Source: Marthasterias glacialis
Lineage: Eukaryota > Echinodermata > Asteroidea > Forcipulatida > Asteriidae
Assembly: GCA_911728455.2 (NCBI GenBank)
Contig: OU452229.1
Span: 10,331,642 to 10,395,641, forward strand
Direction: 5' to 3'
Length of the DNA: 64,000 bases
In this document: positions 1 through 11,200 of the stretch, piece by piece
How the letters are laid out: every line of letters starts with the position of its first letter
Position numbering within the stretch: the first letter of the stretch is position 1
Position numbers and translations under genes: made by a program
The notes under the pieces: generated by a model
Databases searched by the model: none
What the model was told of the DNA's origin: nothing
The model's input: only the letters and a program-made list of their open reading frames with translations

Positions 1-655
1 TGTCTCTTAACGAGTCTAAGAATCATGCAGATCTGGGAATCTGAGGTTTAAATCGTTAAAAAAATATTTTTAAAAATCAGAATGTTATTAAGTTTAAGAA
101 TGAATTCTAAAGAGTATATCAATGAATATACAACAAAAAAAATACATACAAAAATTAGTACAGATGAAAAATTCAATTATAAGGAATTATTAAAATCATT
201 AATTTTTTATACACTAAACAGACACAGTCGTGATTAAAACAAAATTCTGCAAAATGTTAAATGGTACATTTTTGATAGTCAATGCCTTTCCCCTAGGTAA
301 ATAGTACATATTCAATTATTTCGTATTTGAAACAGATACCCACATAAATGAAACAAGTTAAAGTTTTAGCGGGACAGATTATCAAAGTGTTTTGTTTTGT
401 TTTGTTTTTCGTTCTAATGATGGAATGTATCACCAGATAATAATCCGAATTAAGAGGGGTTTTTTTCTTCTTCTTCGAAATGACACATGACTGGAAGAAT
501 CAACTTCTCATCAGACTGTTTGGTAAATAGGATACGATGTCATTGTTTCAAAATGTTGATTGTTTTTATTTTGTCGCCGTTGTCATGGTCATGGTCGTGC
601 TCTTCGGCGTCGTTGTTTGTGTTGGTACTGATACCGCTTTGCTCTTGTCAAGGCT
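1..655. other. Downstream flank of gene A
   Basis: Apart from the short 3' UTR there is no coding signal. The stretch is AT-rich with runs such as repeated 'gtttt' near 390-408. The short plus-strand ORFs here overlap the antisense of the last exon of gene A and are not supported. Confidence 0.5.
565..570 (-). promoter_or_regulatory. Probable poly(A) signal of gene A
   Basis: AATAAA on the minus strand, 86 nt past the stop codon of gene A, in a stretch reading AAAATAAAAACAATC. It is the first canonical hexamer after the stop, implying a short 3' UTR of roughly 110 nt. Confidence 0.5.
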
Positions 656-802
656 TCAATTTGGTCTCAGTGATCTGATCCATTGGTCCGTTTGCTCTGC
701 GCTGTGTTCCATCCATCGTATGTTAACCTGTGTAGTTGCAATGGCCGCTTGATAAGCGTACTTCAGTACACCGAGGCGGTGACTTTCCCCGAAATCCAAC
801 AA
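656..802 (-). CDS. Gene A exon 17 (last) with stop codon
   Basis: Starts after ctttcttttag as [20 protein letters not shown] and ends [26 protein letters not shown]. The 'NIxWMExN/S' motif followed by W is the standard end of ANPEP-type proteins, so the C-terminus is complete. 49 codons including TGA. Confidence 0.9.
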   Translation of the reverse strand: MLDFGESHRLGVLKYAYQAAIATTQVNIRWMEHSAEQTDQWIRSLRPN

Positions 803-3800
803 CTAAAAGAAAGAAAAAGTATATACTTGTATAGGAAAATGTCTATAAAAATGTCTTGTTTAGATGTTAGAAAGAAAACGATTAATTCGGCCGTACAAAA
901 ATACACAGTTGAAATAAGAAATACATGAATGAATCTTATGAAGATGTTTTAAGAATAATTATGTTATTCATGATATCTTGATTACTTAACAATCACTGAG
1001 CCTGGACTTCCTGCAGGCACAGCTCATTGGAAGAAACACAAATTATTGGGTTTGCGGCCCATGATTCTTATCAAATTTTGATATGACGAAATGTTCACAT
1101 CTCAAAACTTTTCCAGTAGTTATTTTTCCTACAATACTACAATACTTAAGTTATGTTGAAATTACAGCATTGCCCCGATTAGCACTAAATTATTCTTTGT
1201 TTTGTTTTGTTTTACAAAGGGAAATATGAGACTTTTGATGACACTATAGGTGGCAGCAGACTTACCAGGTAATATTCATTTCACGGAAATCTGCGCATGC
1301 TCAGAACTACACAAACAATGGAAATTTACTTGGTAAGTCTGCCGCCACCCAGTGTTCTAAAGTCTTCCGTTGATCTACATCCTATCAGACGAACACATGA
1401 TAGCAATGATTTTGTAGTTTTAGGGAGATTATACTTCTTTTGAAGCTACGCATCAGAAACCCACAACTTTGCCTTTCGTGACATCACAAAGTTTGTTATG
1501 AATATTCAATTAAATCAATTTAAACTATATCCCAACTCTGAACATCTTTACGTCATTACTTCAAGTATTGTGTCTTCAGGTCCCCTGTCTTTATCCTTAA
1601 AGATAAAGACAGGGGACCAGTCTATGTGTATCCCTGCTGCAACAAACCTCTTGCAGTTTCTCGCGTGTGTTGAAAAAAGACGCGATTTCTTCGAAGACAT
1701 CGGACAATGATATCGCACGATTCTGTTTGAACCTGGAAGAACAATTGTTTATATAAAAAAAAATCCACTTTATAAATTGCTTAGTTGAATCGAATCAGCT
1801 AAGATTGTTACTGGAAATTTGAATTCAGAGATATAATGTCTAAAGGCCAATCAGCTTGTTTGAGTTTAATGACTATTCACATGTTAATCTTTGTGTCGTT
1901 TATGATCGTCACTTATGATTTAAGTGATACCGGTACATGTACGTTGACCGACACCATTCTGATTTATTGAGTCATTTATTTGACCCACGATGTTTATGAG
2001 AGGTACACCCCTCGTACAAACGTTGACCGAGCGCTTGCATGAGGTACTCTCTAATGTAAAAGAGTGAAAATCCACCCTCCCGCCCGAGTGCTGTCATTTT
2101 CAAAGCGAAACTCGTTATGCATTACCCTCTTTCGTGAAATTTAAGCTAACTTTATTATGATTCAAGTTGAAAACACCCGTCTTTCACTGAAGAAGGAGTT
2201 GTCCGCTATATGGCTCTTTGCAAGAGTGCTTTGGCGGACAAAACGAGCGGTTTTCACTCATTAATATTTACAGAGTACATGTACTTTGTACACTCATGGT
2301 TTCTGTAATGTTTCTATAATTACACGGACAAAAGAGGTTCTTACAGTGTGTAAGACTCGTCCCAGTTCATGCGGATGAAGTCCCAAGCCACTTCGTACCC
2401 AGCTGGATTCTCGGCCAAGCCCATTAGGATTAGCCCGGCCTCGCCACGATATAGCTCAATAGCCGTCTGCAGATAACTGAGATAATCAACATGATACTTT
2501 TGAGAAATATGATACTTTTGATTTAGTTTACGTCCACCCTTTCCCTCGATTAGTAAGCAAAGTACCTTTTCAAAAGTGAAGTGTCCCTTGAGCACGTGAG
2601 GGCGCTCATCCACCGAGAACGTTCTTGTCGGTCATTGGTCGTCTGCATTATTTCCCATCCAAAGTTCCACTCTGATTTGCCACCAAAACGAATACCATTG
2701 CAATACACAACTGACCTAAGGTTTGGGGAGACTCTGGGAGAAAAACAAATTTGTTTAAAGATAATCTGCTTCTTTGTCATTGAAATAAAGTTTTTGCGAT
2801 ACCTTTTTACGTGTGAATAACGAACCAGGACCTATGTAGCTTACCCTTTTTTCCCGTGAATAAGTAACTCACCAATAGTCCGGGGCACATTCATATGTCA
2901 ATAAAATGGCAATTACATGTATGTGACATCATTTTACATACAGTTTGATACAACTCACGTGATAGGCTTTTCCACGTCCATGTGTGCTTTCATTAATGTT
3001 GTTGCTTTGTTAACACAGTGGTTGTTGCAGTAAAAACACGCTGTAGATGTCACATCAATTTGGCTTTTCTTTCTGCGTTGCCTGTTGAGGGAGAAACAAA
3101 CATGAACATAAACAAGTAAGGTTTCAAATTAAAAGATGATCTTCTCCAATTCGTTATTTAAATCCCTGAAGAGCATGTGCGGATTTTTTTTTTTTTAACT
3201 TGTCGCAAGTGATCCCTGCTTTATTATTGAGCAATAATAACAACATTTATTTCGCGCTTTAGTAACAATGTGACGAATCGTTTTTATGGTCCTCATCATC
3301 AAAAGCCATTCACCAACTCCGTGGGAGTATGCAGCCCCGGCAGCCTATAAGTGGCGCTTAGTTTAATCACATTACAAAAACAAATCTACCCTCCAAGGTA
3401 CGATATTTTTGCCGATCTCGTTCAGATATGAAAATATGCTTTCCAAACGTTAAATTTTAAGGAGTTTTTGGTTTACGTGGTTTCAGCCCAAGCCAACACC
3501 AATTAACGAATTAGTGCAAAACAAATAAATGAATACTTTCACTGTAATTAACAGTTATGTTTTATACCTTGGAACATTCGATATAAAGGTGTCGTTCCAA
3601 CCCGACTCGGCATAAAGTGGCTCTATTAATTGCTGCATATATTTCTGTCAAGGAAAGCAAAACAAGAAAGAGAAGAAGAATCACCCAGATTGATTAAAAA
3701 TTACATGAATTCAAATCACTTCTTACAATCAAAGCGTACCTTGACATAGACTGGTCCCCTGTGTGTATCCGTAAAACCCAATGGTTTCATTGTATAGACA

Positions 3801-3957
3801 ATACACGAAATGATGCACAGGTAGTGATACCACATTTACACACAGTGAGTGTAATTATTATAGCAAGCAAGGTCAAATGTACATCAGGTAGGTAACTACC
3901 AGGTCAAAATTTCATAGAGCTGCTTAACCACAAAAAGTAGCCAACACCCCCCCAAAA

Positions 3958-3988
<31 letters not shown>

Positions 3989-6900
3989 CTTACCAGAATA
4001 AAGTTACCAGCCAAAATATGATGCCACATGTATCATCTATGACTGGTATCCTTCTCTGTGTGATAAGTTTAATATTGTTCAGCACTCTTTGCTGCTTAAG
4101 CCGTTATGTTTGTCTTTGTTTGTGTCAGTAATATGGTGGACTACAATCTCACTTGCCGGTTTTAAAAAGCAGCTTTATGAATTTTGGGCCACAACAGGTT
4201 CGAAATGCCGGTATATGGCGTTTATTCACGAGCATCGAAGTGTAACGTCAGATGTTTCGGCTAGCGAGATAAGACGAGGAATAAATGGAAACCAGTGGGT
4301 GTCTGTCTTCCCTCCCACTTCTAAACAAATATTCACTCTGTTATTTTTCTGTCTGTATGTTGTAACTTCTTTAACACTGCCGATTGGAGTATACTCTAAA
4401 AACTAACTTAGTTAAAACAACGTTAATTGTTCATTTTAGACCACATTTTGACTAAAATTAGTCAAAAATGGTCTAAAATTTCTAATTAAGGCTTTTTTGA
4501 CTAACTTTAGTTTTAGGCCTCACCCACACCCTCCCCGACCCCCAATAGTTTGTGTGGTGACGAGGAAGATTGTGTGTCTATCTTCCACTTGTAAATCTAT
4601 TCGCCATCGAGGGACTTTTATGGCCAAAATTTGGAGGTTTTACATTTGGTCAAATCCTTGGCTTGAGATTTTGAGGTATTCTAAAGTTGGCTTCCGGGAT
4701 CTTGTATTGTTAATATGTTGCTAAAATGTTCTGGTCGAATTCTGCCATCACATGTAGCCATTAGCAGATGCAAGATTGGATGTACAGAAGTAAAACTTTG
4801 ACCTTCTTACTTTTTATATTCACTCGGGAATGGATATCAGATGTGACTGAGGAAAAAAACTAACTTCATTATTTGTTGTTGTTTGACCGTAATACAAACG
4901 CGTGATAAGCATTGTACACTCCGTGCTTTCCCGGGTCACGATGGCTTAAAATAAGCACAGGCATACTACTCTGCTAAGATCCGAACCCACGCCACCGGGC
5001 GTTGGAGAGCAGAAGTCTAACCACTAGACCACTGGTCCGGTGACAACAGGCGAGTGTTGTCATCGAAGAAGGCGTCTTCGAGTTTCCGATCTTACCTGTA
5101 CTGTCGAGGGGGATGTGGGGGAGGATTGACCCATGCCATCGCCCAGCAGCATCTTGGCGAAGTAGGAGGAAGTTGACAACACAGCCCTGCGAGTCAAGCG
5201 GGAAGACGGTCCGAGATAGGCGGAGAAGTTCTGGTGGATGTAGCTGGGAATGATTTCGGCTTTCACTAATTCGAGGGTTTCGTCGATGAGCACAACTTTA
5301 GTTTCAGCAGGGAAAACCTAGTACAGGTAAAAGTGTTTATCAAGCAGTTAGCTTCAACTTGATATTACATGAATGTATGTAATCTGGAGAAGCTAACGTT
5401 GCAACTGCACCTTCTGCAGATCTGAGTTGAAAAAAATAATAAAGAGTACAAATGCAATGATAGTGGGAGGTTTTTTTCTTTTTCTGAAATCTCACTGATA
5501 GTAAAGTCCACACGAGCATTAATCCTCAATAGATGTTCGTCTGAAACACTGTCAAAAAGGAAAAGAAATAGCATTCGAAGACCATCAAATTGCTGTTGCT
5601 TATTTCGATCGAATGCAATCGAAACAATGCCGATATGAACGTGCAGAAAATCCTTCCAAACAAAGGCCGTTTTCCGCTGTTTTCACTCCGATAATTATGA
5701 CCAAGGAAGCGTTCGTTCTTCCAAAAAACTTTGACCGGCATTTGCGCTCTCCATACGACGCAGCGTCTATCTGTGATACTTTGTCAAGGAATAATAGACA
5801 CATATGGAGAGTGAGCAATATTTACACTTGGATCGGTGGCAGCTTGGTCCAGGAGACGTTGCCAGTTGTCGTCTTCGTAATTGACGCGATAGAAACCAAC
5901 CATCTTAGCGTTGGCAAGATACCAGTCATCAGATGCAGCCTCGTCCGGTAATTTGAAATAGGCTATAGATGAAAATAGAATCCAAACAAATTATAAAATG
6001 GTACCTTTAGGTGGCCTTGAAAGGGATACCATTGCCCTACATATTAAATAAACGTTCATCAAATCAGTAGGTCGGCGTGTCGTGGCCGAGCGATCAAGAG
6101 CTCCGGACTCAAGCTCTGGCGTTTCTCATCAGCAGAGATTGAGTTCGAGTCCCGGTCTTGACACTTGTGTCCATGCACCATTATTACTTCGTCCTCCTAA
6201 TGGGTCGTAAAAGCCATAGGTCCCTCGTGTTGTGTTAAAAACTAGCAATGCACGTCAAATAACCCAGTACACTTTTTGCTAAGAGAAGGGGTTGGCCCTA
6301 TGTTACTGACATCCGATGCGTATTCACCGTACCCAGACCCTGCATCGTACATAAATCTAGATTCAGACGGATGATACCAATAATTACTAAGCCCATTATC
6401 TAAATCCATAGGAACACACTATACGGTACCAATTTTAGACTGTAAAAAAATTTCAGTTATTCGTTCCGGGTTGATTTAACCCTATATTCTTTCTAGTGCT
6501 CCGTAAACATTGTAACGATTAATTTTTAGTAAACAGTTGAAAATGAGCGACTCACAATACTGATCAGCTGGTTCCATCCATAGTTGTTCCGGTTTATCAT
6601 ACTGATCCGCCGGTCCGGATTTATACACGTACGTCAGCGGAACATACCACTTATTTCTACGGTAAAAAAGGTCATTCGAATGGTATAGCCTTTATTTATT
6701 TACATCCTAAGTTTACCAATTAAACAGGGAGGTTAGCATCCCCACTAATGTATAAATAAAAGGCCTTCACTGCTGTTTTGCATTTCTAGGTCTAGATGGT
6801 AAGCGCCTGGGTCCCATTCACTTATTGGAATGTATTTTGTTCTGCATCTTATTTGGGGGCTGAGGTCTCACATGTAAAGTTCATCATATGGGATTTTTCA

Positions 6901-8247
6901 TTCGGAACTGTTTCTGCGTTGTCAGGAATTAAAGTATACTTTATGTAGGCTTTTGGAAATGCTTTCTAAAGACCTTACCCGGAGTCTTCAAGTGTTTCGT
7001 TTTCTATTATTTGTAAGAATCGTCTCTGTGTTGCCACAACGTCCTGTCCGGTTCTTGTCAGAGTGATCAGAGGGAATCCTGGCTGAAGGGTCCATGTGTC
7101 CATGATTTTCTTCACGTCGTGTTTCCCGACGTCTTTATCCGCCTTTGTAAAGGTTAAACATTGTTATGGTTTGATACTTTTTAAGAGTGAGTTCTGCCCG
7201 ACAAAATTATGCTAGATGTTCCTCAGCAAGAGTCAAGGTTTACAAAATTCCAAACTTGTGACCTTATCAGCACTTACTTTGCTTTCTGTTACTTTTTTTT
7301 TTTTTTGCTCGTTTTTTAGGTGTTTGTCGGGTTGTTCGTTCGTTTGTTTGTTTGTTGGGTTGTTTGCTTGTTTGTTTGTTTGTTTGTTTTTGTGGGGGGG
7401 GTTCGTCTTCTTCTTTCTCTTATTTTTTTTTTTTTTTTTTGGGGGGGGGAACAGAATGTTTTTGTGGATTTGGCCGTTTATAGAATTTCAGGCGGAACAT
7501 TCTAGTAGTCTGCATTATGCTCGACGTCTTACACCCCCTTTTTGTGGGGGGGGGGGGCGTACAGTCAACAAACTCCCGGGCAAAATTGACCGGATTCTTG
7601 GTCCAAGCGGCCCCAACCCAGTCTTGGGTCAGACTCACCCGTGAAATGATAAACAAAAATGGGATTTTGACTCTGATTCTGCGTCAAATTAAAACAGTGT
7701 CGGGTCATTTTGACACAGATTCCAAAGGGTCGGGCCCTACGGGACCCAGAATCTGGGTCAATGATGACCCAGGAGTTTTGAAAGTAATTGCACAAAAACC
7801 CCAGCTTGTGGTTTGCTTTGACCTTTGCCTTTTCCAAAACACTATATGATTTTCTTTGTCAATAGACACTTACGTAGGTCAGTTCGCCCCATAGATGCTC
7901 CGCATTGGCATTCTTGTAGGCCCGCTCCTTGAGGTAGTTTCTTATACCTTGGTTGAAGACATCGAGGGTCAAGAAATGCTCCATCATCCAGAGGAGAGAT
8001 CCTCCCTTTAAAAATAGAACACTCACTAGAAATATTAGAAATCAAGATGTGGTGTCGTGGAGGTATTCAATTTTCCATCATTGCTGATCAACCAATCCTT
8101 GATCAAGTGGTTCTCCTTTGAACCCGATCTGTTACGAGTCATATTTCAGATTAGGTCATGTTTAGCACATATCTTCACCGCACTGTTCAGGTGCGTTGCT
8201 GGGGCACAGGGGCTAGCCACTCTTGTGTCCGTCTCGTTCTTGCTACA

Positions 8248-8278
<31 letters not shown>

Positions 8279-11200
8279 TTATTTTATACATATTTTTTTC
8301 TCCTGTCGTTTCCCCCCCCCTTTTTATACTCTGAACTGCAGTGAACCATTTGATTGGCCTATCAAAATGACTTCTTTAGTCAAACACTAATGTGGCTATT
8401 GTTCACAGTTGCTTTTATGTTAAAAAAAGGGAAAAGAAAAAGATGATGACTCAAGTCTGTAGACCATGACTGTAATCTGTGACATCACATGTTTAAAAAA
8501 GAGCCACAGAGCCTGGACTTTCTGCAGGCACGATTTGTACACAGCCAATGGAAGGAAATATTAAATCTTGTACACTCTAAAAAAGCATCAGTCAGATTTG
8601 ACTAGAAACCAGTTAGATTTGACTAACAATAAAGGATCAGCTGGATGCAACTGAAAATCAGTCAGTTTGACTAGTTTTTTTAGTCAGGATTATTTAAATA
8701 ACAAAAAATTGGGTCAAATCCAATTTGGTTCTAGTATGTATGACTAAATCCGTTATTATTATTTTTTTTTTTCGTATGTTGTCAGTTTTCAACAACTAGG
8801 AAAACCAGTCAACATTTTGACTAGGTCGTTATAAGAGTGTGATTTATAGATAGCACTGTCCGATTTTTGTAAACAAAGGTTACATGATCCATACGGGGTT
8901 TTTTCTTTCTTCTTTTTTTCTCGGTCTGTACACAGAGTGGGGTATACACCGTACGTTACATTGCATATTCTCCCTGGACATTCCTTTGTTTACGTGTACT
9001 TCCGAAAAAAGGAACATCTTTTTATTTCTGGTTTTACTTCGATTGCAAGTTGTTTTGGATGCCCATGTCTTGCTCTAATGACCCATTGAGACGATTTACC
9101 GCGTACAAGAAAATGCTTCCTTAAAACAAATTAAGATTTTGATATTCGTGAAAACCAAGTGTTGGCGTGTTTTAAGTCCGCGATCAACGTACCCAGATCC
9201 AACATTGTTTTAACATAAATTATTTTGTTCTCACTACCGCACTTTGTCATGCGTGGCCACACTACGTAGCCCATGATACCTGTTATGTAATACTTTTGTA
9301 CTGCGTGACCTCACTTTGTAATGCGTGGCTCTAGCACCATCACGCTGGTATCAAGATGATGAAAGAGGACAAAGTAAGCTTTTAAAAAAAGTAGACGCCT
9401 ATAAAATATGTTTAGTACATACTGAGTACCACAGAGACCATAGTTTCCCTGTTTTCCAGGACACACTTTAAGCAACAAAGTTACTGTTGGCGAGTTGTTA
9501 TTTACCTTTGAATATGTAATTTGGTTAAATTGCATCATTATGGCGTCTTCCGTTGCATAGACTGGTTCCCTGATGGACGGGTATACACCGTAACTATCGA
9601 CGTATAAAGCGAGCGAGACTGTATCATGATAAAAGGTTTCGAACTGAAAATAAAAAGTGGGAATTGAAGAATGAAAAAGTTAATGCTTTTTGTAAAAGAA
9701 TTTATCTCGTTTTTTATGCACTGATGATTCCTTAATAGTAATATAACAATAGTAATATTAATAGTGCAATTTTAATAGAAAGGCTCTTATCAAAATTTCA
9801 TTATTAATATTACCATTACTATATAACTATTAAAAGACAATGAAGGAATATCAGCATTAGATGTTGGATGAAAATTAAGTGGAGGGGGGACCCAGGCAAT
9901 CAGGTATGGTTTGAAATCTAGTCCACAAGCAAAGTTCAAGTTTATGGTGCGGGGTCAACAAACGTAAAAAGCAGAGAAACAACTATGCCATACTCAACTA
10001 GCAAAACTAGTTTCGAATTTCCGTGTAGAATTTACTAGATGAAAATAACATCTAAACCAACATTACTCACTCGGTGAACGAAATAAAGGAACGTATGAAA
10101 TGTTGCAGGAGTATATGGCACAAGACCGGCCATAGAAACCTGTCGAGGCATGGCTATCGGGACCTGATTATTGTTCTTCCCAGCCTCGGTTTGGGTTTCG
10201 TTGCTTTTAGTGCAAGAGAAGCAAATGTCATACCGATCTGTACTCAGGATGAACATGATCAACGCCAATATGTTGCATATAGGTTGTAAAGCCTTCATTC
10301 AGCCATAGGTCGTTCCACCACTCCATCGTGACAAGATTTCCGAACCACTGGGGGACAATTGATTATGAAAAGAAATATTTAATTTCTACCTCACTGAAGC
10401 CATTTAAGAAGAGAATATTTGGGTTATCGTAAGAACGATTTTGAATTTCTAACCAATATTATGAGACAACTTCCGTTGCGGTGAATAGATGTTTCCAAAG
10501 TTGATATTTTTACCAGATGGATATATCTCAACATGCAAACTCTTGGTGGCGCACTGTATTCTGTATGCCCGAATCTTTGTCCCTAAGGCACTAATTACCG
10601 TCAATGTTTTGCATAACAAACAATGACCACCATTGTGTGCAACACAAAATCTGTAACTGGGTTGGCATAATTTTTTGCTCTTTTTGATAACATCATTCAA
10701 ACATTTGTGTCCACTTGAGTATGCGTAATTTTTGTTGTAGCACAATTGATTATTCATTGATTATGCTTAAATTTGTAGCATTTGTAGTGACTGATTACAT
10801 ATTGTAATTTCTTCAGTGAAGACCGTCCGTACTTTTGCCATTTAAGGTACACAGGGGCGGATCCAGGATTTTCCAAACGGGGGGGGGGGTGTTAAATTTA
10901 CCAGTCAAGCAGCAATTGATGATTGAAGGCATGTTGTGGCCTCTTATTGTTTGACATTACAGTGAACATTGTAGTATAACGTCGAAAGTTTATTTCTAAA
11001 TGAAGGTGGGCGGGATGATATCTTTCGGAAGGAAAAAATGGGGGCGTGCGCCCCTCACGCCCCCTGGATCCGCCCCTGGTTCAGCAGAACTTGCGGCTGT
11101 GACGTTGCAAAGAAAGTCTATACTTTTTGGACTAAGTGACGCTTCTAGATGACTGCAGATATTATGGTAACTTGAAGTCGTCTCATCAACACTGCGCATC

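Noticed and set aside
2341..2343. In-frame TAA after NWDESYTL, suggesting a truncated gene A
   Set aside because: A donor (ACA CT|gtaaga) lies just before it, in the same phase as gene B, and the missing two exons were found at 1648-1732 and 656-802.
4089..4406. 105-codon plus-strand ORF
   Set aside because: In a gene A intron, no homology recognised, ends in a palindromic element; no supporting splice sites.
5613..5951. 112-codon plus-strand ORF
   Set aside because: Half of it is antisense to gene A exon 5826-5962 and half is a dispersed repeat.
6079..6163. Functional tRNA-Leu gene
   Set aside because: Boxes A and B are present, but the acceptor stem has mismatches and the segment is fused to a SINE tail repeated elsewhere.
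7216..7644. 142-codon plus-strand ORF rich in F, L, C and G
   Set aside because: It runs through poly-T, poly-G and (GTTT)n tracts inside a gene A intron; low-complexity artefact.
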